Part shown: positions 7,114 to 10,388 of the stretch, in pieces
How positions within the stretch are numbered: position 1 is the stretch's first letter
How the letters are laid out: each line of letters opens with the position of its first letter
DNA from: Nocardioidaceae bacterium
Lineage (GTDB): Bacteria > Actinomycetota > Actinomycetes > Propionibacteriales > Nocardioidaceae
Assembly (NCBI GenBank): GCA_013696365.1
Contig: JACCYS010000276.1
Location: 1-10,388 of the forward strand
Direction of reading: 5' to 3'
DNA: 10,388 bases
Program-made: the position numbers and the translations under genes
The notes under the pieces: model-generated
Seen by the model: only the letters and a program-made list of their open reading frames with translations
Told to the model about the DNA's origin: nothing
Databases searched by the model: none

Positions 7114-7715
7114 GCGCACAGGGTGCCGTCATCGTGTTGTGCTGCCTGCTCGTCGTCGGCGTGCTGGTGGTCATGTTGAGCAGCATTGCCGGTCGGCTGG
7201 ACCGGTTGCACATCCGGCTGGCCACCACCCACGCGTCGCTCAACCGCCAGCTCATCGACCGCGCGGCGGCCACCGCAGATGTCGCCCACAGCGGCGCGCT
7301 CGACTCGGCGTGCTCGGTGCTCCTGCTTGCGGCGGCCGACACCGCTCGGCACGCCACCACGCAGGCCGCCCAGCGCGGCGACGTTTGGGGCCGTGACGAT
7401 GTGGAATCGGCGTTGTCGGTGGATCTGCGTGCCGTGCTCGGCCGGCCGGACGCGGTGGCGGCCGCCTGGCACAGCAAGACGGCGAGGCCGCTTTTGGTCG
7501 AGCTCGCGGAGTCATGCGATCGGGTGCGGCTCGCTCGCCGCTTCCACGATGATCTGACTGCGCGAACCGCCGCCGTACGTCGGCAGCGTCTGGTGCGGTT
7601 GCTGCATCTGGCCGGTCATGCCGCCTGGCCGGTGGTCGTCGAGCTTGACGACGAGCCACCTGCCGCCCTGCTGGTCGCAGCAGACCACGCCGGTCCGATG
7701 CCGCCCGCCACGTAA
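7110..7715 (+). CDS. Single-pass membrane protein of the PIM locus, unknown function
   Basis: 201-residue protein with an N-terminal hydrophobic helix (about residues 5-27, GAVIVLCCLLVVGVLVVMLSS) followed by GRLDRLHIRLATTHASLNRQLIDRA, which looks helical. The rest is a soluble, Ala/Arg-rich domain probably facing the cytoplasm. A C-terminal block, LARRFHDDLTARTAAVRRQRLVRLLHLAGHAAWPVVVELDDEPP (141-184), resembles what I recall of conserved actinobacterial proteins encoded between pimA and pdxS, including the N-terminal part of M. tuberculosis Rv2609c. That protein carries a Nudix domain, which is absent here. The GTG start overlaps the pimA stop (GTGA), so it is probably translationally coupled with pimA. 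Its stop is TAA, the only TAA in the window, and lies inside the palindromic repeat, so the extreme C-terminus (PPAT) may be repeat-derived. No catalytic motif is recognised. Confidence 0.8.
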   Translation: MSAQGAVIVLCCLLVVGVLVVMLSSIAGRLDRLHIRLATTHASLNRQLIDRAAATADVAHSGALDSACSVLLLAAADTARHATTQAAQRGDVWGRDDVESALSVDLRAVLGRPDAVAAAWHSKTARPLLVELAESCDRVRLARRFHDDLTARTAAVRRQRLVRLLHLAGHAAWPVVVELDDEPPAALLVAADHAGPMPPAT

Positions 7716-7784
7716 ACGTGGCTCGCAACCCCTTTACGGGGCACGCATGCCGCGTGAAGCGACCGCCCGCCACGTAAACGTGGC
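7701..7784. repeat. Perfect 22-bp direct repeat containing a palindrome (two copies)
   Basis: CCGCCCGCCACGTAAACGTG plus GC occurs identically at 7701-7722 and 7763-7784, a 62-bp period. Each copy contains GCCACGT-AA-ACGTGGC (7707-7722 and 7769-7784), a perfect inverted repeat that can fold as a 6-bp stem with a TAAA loop. Between them are CCCC-tttac-GGGG (7729-7741), whose reverse complement shares the CGTAAA core, and CACGC-atgcc-GCGTG (7742-7756). The first copy overlaps the end and TAA stop of the membrane-protein gene. It may be a REP/BIME-like chromosomal repeat, an mRNA-processing or attenuation element, or a protein-binding site; the window alone does not decide. Confidence 0.85.
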
Positions 7785-7787
7785 CAG

Positions 7788-7805
7788 CGCCGGTACGTGC
7801 CGGCG
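7788..7805 (+). other. Hairpin CGCCGG/CCGGCG downstream of the repeats
   Basis: CGCCGG (7788-7793) and CCGGCG (7800-7805) form a 6-bp G/C stem around a TACGTG loop. No T-tract follows, so it is at best a non-canonical terminator for the upstream operon, or simply part of the palindrome cluster preceding pdxS. Confidence 0.4.
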
Positions 7806-7818
7806 AGACCCGCGGCCT

Positions 7819-7824
7819 TACCAT
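7819..7824 (+). promoter_or_regulatory. pdxS: Candidate -10 element for pdxS
   Basis: TACCAT fits TANNNT and lies in the most AT-rich stretch of the intergenic region (ttaccataagta), predicting a leader of about 40 nt. No convincing -35 is visible at 16-18 nt upstream. A promoter here is plausible because the hairpins at 7701-7805 separate pdxS from the PIM genes. The pdxS Shine-Dalgarno is GAGG at 7859-7862, 8 nt before the GTG. Confidence 0.35.
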
Positions 7825-7870
7825 AAGTACGGCCCTAACGACCCACCATCTGCACCGCGAGGCGAGCACC

Positions 7871-8785
7871 GTGACCAACAGCAGCACCGACGACGCGACC
7901 GCACCGACGACCGGCACCGCCAAGGTGAAGCGCGGGATGGCCGAGATGCTCAAAGGCGGTGTGATCATGGACGTCGTCACTGCCGAGCAGGCCAAGATCG
8001 CCGAAGACGCCGGTGCGGTCGCGGTGATGGCCCTCGAGCGCGTGCCAGCTGACATCCGCGCCCAGGGTGGGGTGTCCCGCATGAGCGACCCCGACATGAT
8101 CGACGCAATCGTGGCGACGGTGTCGATTCCGGTGATGGCCAAGGTGCGGATCGGTCACTTCGTTGAGGCGCAGGTGTTGCAGAGCCTCGGCGTCGACTAC
8201 ATCGACGAGTCCGAGGTTCTCACCCCGGCCGACTACGCCAACCACATCGACAAGTGGCGCTTCACCGTCCCATTCGTTTGCGGTGCCACCAACCTGGGTG
8301 AGGCACTGCGCCGCATCAGCGAGGGCGCGGCGATGATCCGCTCCAAGGGCGAGGCCGGTACGGGAGACGTATCTAACGCAACCACCCACATGCGCACGAT
8401 CGGCGGTGCCATCCGTCGGCTCACCTCGATGAGCAGCGACGAGCTGTACGTTGCCGCCAAGGAGTTGCAGGCGCCGTACGACCTGGTGGCCGAGGTCGCC
8501 AGCGCCGGCCGGCTGCCGGTCGTGATGTTCACCGCCGGCGGCATTGCCACCCCTGCCGACGCGGCGATGATGATGCAGCTCGGCGCCGAAGGCGTCTTCG
8601 TGGGCTCGGGAATCTTTAAGTCCGGCAACCCCGAGCAGCGTGCGGCGGCCGTCGTCAAGGCGACGACATTCCACGACGACCCAGACATGGTCGCCAAGGT
8701 CTCTCGTGGTCTCGGTGACGCGATGGTTGGCATCAACGTCGACGACATCCCACAGCCACACCGACTGGCCGAGCGCGGCTGGTGA
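7871..8785 (+). CDS. pdxS: Pyridoxal 5'-phosphate synthase lyase subunit PdxS
   Basis: 304-residue TIM-barrel synthase subunit that makes PLP from ribose 5-phosphate, glyceraldehyde 3-phosphate and ammonia supplied by PdxT; the family assembles as a dodecamer with twelve PdxT. The active-site lysines are Lys91 in [10 protein letters not shown] and Lys159 in [20 protein letters not shown], and the conserved Asp34 lies in [27 protein letters not shown] (54-74), [13 protein letters not shown] (109-121), [31 protein letters not shown] (221-251) and the C-terminal [10 protein letters not shown] block are all intact. The GTG at 7871 gives the usual short, variable N-terminal tail before [17 protein letters not shown]. 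In many genomes pdxT follows directly; here another gene is interposed. Confidence 0.98.
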   Translation: MTNSSTDDATAPTTGTAKVKRGMAEMLKGGVIMDVVTAEQAKIAEDAGAVAVMALERVPADIRAQGGVSRMSDPDMIDAIVATVSIPVMAKVRIGHFVEAQVLQSLGVDYIDESEVLTPADYANHIDKWRFTVPFVCGATNLGEALRRISEGAAMIRSKGEAGTGDVSNATTHMRTIGGAIRRLTSMSSDELYVAAKELQAPYDLVAEVASAGRLPVVMFTAGGIATPADAAMMMQLGAEGVFVGSGIFKSGNPEQRAAAVVKATTFHDDPDMVAKVSRGLGDAMVGINVDDIPQPHRLAERGW

Positions 8786-8792
8786 GTCGCCG

Positions 8793-9392
8793 GTGAACCA
8801 GCAAACAGGGGGCTTTTTTCGTGCCGCCCCACAGGTGCCGGCCCGCGACCAGCTGACCGACCTGGCGCGTATGCACGTCCGAGCAGGTCTGCTGGACCTC
8901 AGCTCCGCGATTGCCGAGGTCGAGGCAGCGATCGTGGCTGACCTGCCGACTGACCCCGATCCGGCTGGCACTGCTGGCGCTCTGGTGGAGGCTGCGCGGG
9001 CCGAGGTGTTGGCCGAGCAGCTGGACTGGCGACGGCCGACCGACTACCAACGCCTGCAGGAGGCCTTTACAGCACTCGGGCAGCGCGGTGTCGTCGTTTT
9101 GCAGGCCGTCGAGGATCACTGGGTTGCCGACGCCGCGCTGCGGCAGAGCTCCACATCGGATCAGCCCATCGCCGGCCTGATCTGGTTCACGGCGCCCGAC
9201 GTCTGGCACGCCGTCGACCACGGCATGCTGGAGCTCAACGTTTGGCATGCCGACAGCGCGAACGTCGCCCCGGGCGAGGGGTTGCTCGATGTGGTGGTCA
9301 CGGCCCTCGCCGACCAGGGCTTGGCCGCACACTTCGATGAGGGCAGGGTCGAGGTTGCCGCCCACTGGCAGCGCCCGTTGCACCTCGACTGA
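8793..9392 (+). CDS. Conserved hypothetical protein, resembles DUF6891 family
   Basis: 199-residue acidic soluble protein, with no signal peptide or membrane segment. An N-terminal helical part (about 16-72) is followed by [27 protein letters not shown] (78-104), [24 protein letters not shown] (128-151), a [18 protein letters not shown] segment and a C-terminal [10 protein letters not shown]. This order (D-W-x3-T-D-x2-R-L-x2-A-F, D-x3-A at the start of a Leu-rich strand, aL-x3-Gl, final W-x-R) fits my recollection of DUF6891, a family of unknown function. That assignment is an inference. The start is uncertain: GTG 8793, 7 nt after the pdxS stop with GGTGAG 6 nt upstream, is preferred; GTG 8835 and ATG 8871 are in frame. 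A G5-C-T6 tract lies just inside this start. Position suggests co-transcription with pdxS, but no link to vitamin B6 is visible. Confidence 0.7.
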   Translation: MNQQTGGFFRAAPQVPARDQLTDLARMHVRAGLLDLSSAIAEVEAAIVADLPTDPDPAGTAGALVEAARAEVLAEQLDWRRPTDYQRLQEAFTALGQRGVVVLQAVEDHWVADAALRQSSTSDQPIAGLIWFTAPDVWHAVDHGMLELNVWHADSANVAPGEGLLDVVVTALADQGLAAHFDEGRVEVAAHWQRPLHLD

Positions 9393-9417
9393 CCGGCGTT
9401 ACGGCAGGGCTGATCCC

Positions 9418-9423
9418 TACGAT
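9418..9423 (+). promoter_or_regulatory. pdxT: Candidate -10 element giving a leaderless pdxT transcript
   Basis: TACGAT fits TANNNT and ends 6 nt before the GTG at 9430, the spacing expected if transcription starts at the start codon itself. The gene has only a weak ribosome binding site (GGGTGG). The nearest -35-like hexamer, CTGACC (9389-9394), is spaced 23 nt away, too far, so support is the -10 alone. Confidence 0.3.
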
Positions 9424-9429
9424 GGGTGG

Positions 9430-10044
9430 GTGGTCCAGCCCGTTGTCGGAGTGCTCGCGCTGCAAGGTGATGTGGCCGAGCACCTGCTCATGCTCGACGC
9501 CGTGGGCGCACGCGCTGTCGGTGTACGCCGCCCATCCGAGTTGGAAGCCGTCGACGCCCTGGTGCTGCCGGGGGGAGAGTCCACAACGATCATCCGGCTC
9601 GCTCGGGTATTCGACCTGCTCGAGCCGCTCCGCGCACGCATCGGTGGCGGGATGCCCGTCTTCGGGACCTGTGCCGGGATGATCCTGCTCGCAGACCGTC
9701 TCGAGGGTGGCGCCCCCGGCCAAGAGAGCATTGGCGGGCTCGACGCGACGGTGCGACGCAACGCCTTCGGACGTCAGGTGGACTCTTGCGAGGTCGACGT
9801 GTCGGTTTCCGGGCTGGGCTCGACCCCGTTCCACGCGGTACTGATCCGGGCGCCCTGGGTAGAGAAGGTCGGTGCCGGCGTGCAGGTGCTGGCCAGGGTC
9901 GGCCACGGCCCCGCCGCCGGTAGGATCATCGCGATCCGTCAAGGGACGTTGCTCGCGACGTCGTTCCACCCAGAGGTCACCGGCGACGAACGGGTTCACC
10001 GGTTGTTCGTTGACGACGTCGTTCGTCCCGCGCTGCTCGCCTGA
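9430..10044 (+). CDS. pdxT: Pyridoxal 5'-phosphate synthase glutaminase subunit PdxT
   Basis: 204-residue class I glutamine amidotransferase that hydrolyses glutamine and channels ammonia to Pdx[13 protein letters not shown] (7-18) is the family N-terminus. LPGGEST (46-52) binds glutamine. The catalytic triad is complete: nucleophile Cys81 in GTCAG, and His180 and Glu182 in [15 protein letters not shown] (139-148) is the segment near the PdxS interface. The GTG at 9430 was chosen because it leaves four residues before the conserved [10 protein letters not shown], the normal PdxT N-terminus; open frame further upstream lies within the preceding gene and is not conserved-looking. It is separated from pdxS by the DUF6891-like gene, just as an unrelated gene, tesB2, separates the pair in M. 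tuberculosis. Confidence 0.97.
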   Translation: MVQPVVGVLALQGDVAEHLLMLDAVGARAVGVRRPSELEAVDALVLPGGESTTIIRLARVFDLLEPLRARIGGGMPVFGTCAGMILLADRLEGGAPGQESIGGLDATVRRNAFGRQVDSCEVDVSVSGLGSTPFHAVLIRAPWVEKVGAGVQVLARVGHGPAAGRIIAIRQGTLLATSFHPEVTGDERVHRLFVDDVVRPALLA

Positions 10045-10093
10045 TCGTACCGCCGGCGGACGCAGCAGACCGCGACTCGAGAGGACCAGCCGC

Positions 10094-10388
10094 ATGTCCG
10101 GCCACTCCAAGTGGGCGACCACCAAGCACAAGAAGGCAGTTGTTGACGCCAAGCGCAGCAAGCTGTTCGCCAAGCTGATCAAGAACGTCGAGGTCGCGGC
10201 CCGGCTCGGCGGAGGAGACCCGCTGGGCAACCCGACGCTTTACGACGCCATCCAGAAGGCCAAGAAGTCGTCGGTGCCCAACGACAACATCGACCGAGCG
10301 GTCAAGCGCGGATCCGGTGCCGAGGCAGGCGGCGCCGATTGGCAGACGATCATGTACGAGGGGTACGCCCCCGGCGGGGTTGCGCTGC
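10094..10388 (+). CDS. yebC: YebC/TACO1-family protein, 3' end beyond window
   Basis: The first 98 residues of a protein usually about 250 long. The N-terminus [37 protein letters not shown] is the diagnostic YebC/TACO1 signature, followed by [33 protein letters not shown] and [11 protein letters not shown]. Members were long annotated as transcriptional regulators; more recent work links the family to translation, relieving ribosome stalling at proline-rich stretches. The ATG at 10094 has AGAGG about 10 nt upstream. It lies 49 nt after pdxT, in the same order as in mycobacteria, where the ruvCAB genes usually follow. The frame runs off the window edge without a stop. Confidence 0.96.
   Translation, partial: MSGHSKWATTKHKKAVVDAKRSKLFAKLIKNVEVAARLGGGDPLGNPTLYDAIQKAKKSSVPNDNIDRAVKRGSGAEAGGADWQTIMYEGYAPGGVAL

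Noticed and set aside
7701..7784. CRISPR array or parS site
   Set aside because: There are only two repeat units of 22 bp with one 40-bp gap that is itself palindromic, and no cas genes. The palindrome GCCACGTAAACGTGGC differs from the parS consensus TGTTTCACGTGAAACA.
7252..8142. Long minus-strand open frame spanning the membrane-protein gene, the repeats and the start of pdxS
   Set aside because: Its translation is antisense of well-supported genes, has no family motif, and crosses a palindrome cluster that is not expected to be coding.
8778..8819. Canonical intrinsic terminator after pdxS (6-bp stem followed by T6)
   Set aside because: The stem has a 13-nt loop and ends 11 nt before the T-tract, so it does not have the geometry of an intrinsic terminator.
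8821..8856. GTG at 8821 with AGGGGG upstream as a start for a small gene
   Set aside because: The frame closes after 11 codons (TGA at 8854-8856) and is out of frame with the downstream protein.

Overview
The window is a high-GC segment of an actinobacterial (Actinomycetota) chromosome. The evidence is the strong G/C bias at third codon positions, several GTG starts, and gene content and order close to the mycobacterial thrS-HIT-pgsA-acyltransferase-pimA-pdxS-pdxT-yebC neighbourhood (recalled from Mycobacterium tuberculosis Rv2614c to Rv2603c). It is not a mycobacterium: an EF-G-like gene is inserted on the opposite strand, there is no Nudix domain after pimA, and a different gene separates pdxS from pdxT. 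A non-mycobacterial order such as Micrococcales or Propionibacteriales is possible, but this is a guess.

Layout. (1) 1-2112, plus strand: the 3' three quarters of thrS (threonyl-tRNA synthetase), then a HIT-family nucleotide hydrolase/phosphorylase 7 nt downstream. (2) 2113-4313: a convergent hairpin terminator, then on the minus strand an EF-G2-type elongation factor G-like GTPase with altered switch motifs. (3) 4314-4400: a short divergent intergenic region with a candidate promoter for pgsA and a paired 8-bp repeat. (4) 4401-7715, plus strand: a tightly coupled four-gene block (pgsA, PIM acyltransferase, pimA, single-pass membrane protein) in which each junction is a 4-nt stop/start overlap. 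These genes carry out the first steps of phosphatidylinositol and phosphatidylinositol-mannoside synthesis at the inner face of the membrane. (5) 7701-7805: a cluster of small palindromes including a perfect 22-bp direct repeat that supplies the stop codon of the upstream gene. (6) 7871-10044: the PLP synthase pair pdxS and pdxT, separated by a gene for an uncharacterised protein that resembles the DUF6891 family. (7) 10094 to the window edge: the start of a YebC/TACO1-family gene.

Functionally this is core metabolism: aminoacylation and nucleotide housekeeping, envelope glycolipid synthesis, vitamin B6 synthesis and translation support. I found no mobile element, CRISPR array, rRNA or tRNA, and no gene-free stretch longer than about 155 nt. 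I see no convincing new multi-gene system. The points most worth a second look are the palindromic repeat cluster at 7701-7805, the EF-G2 motif changes and its antisense placement, and the two poorly characterised proteins embedded in the locus.
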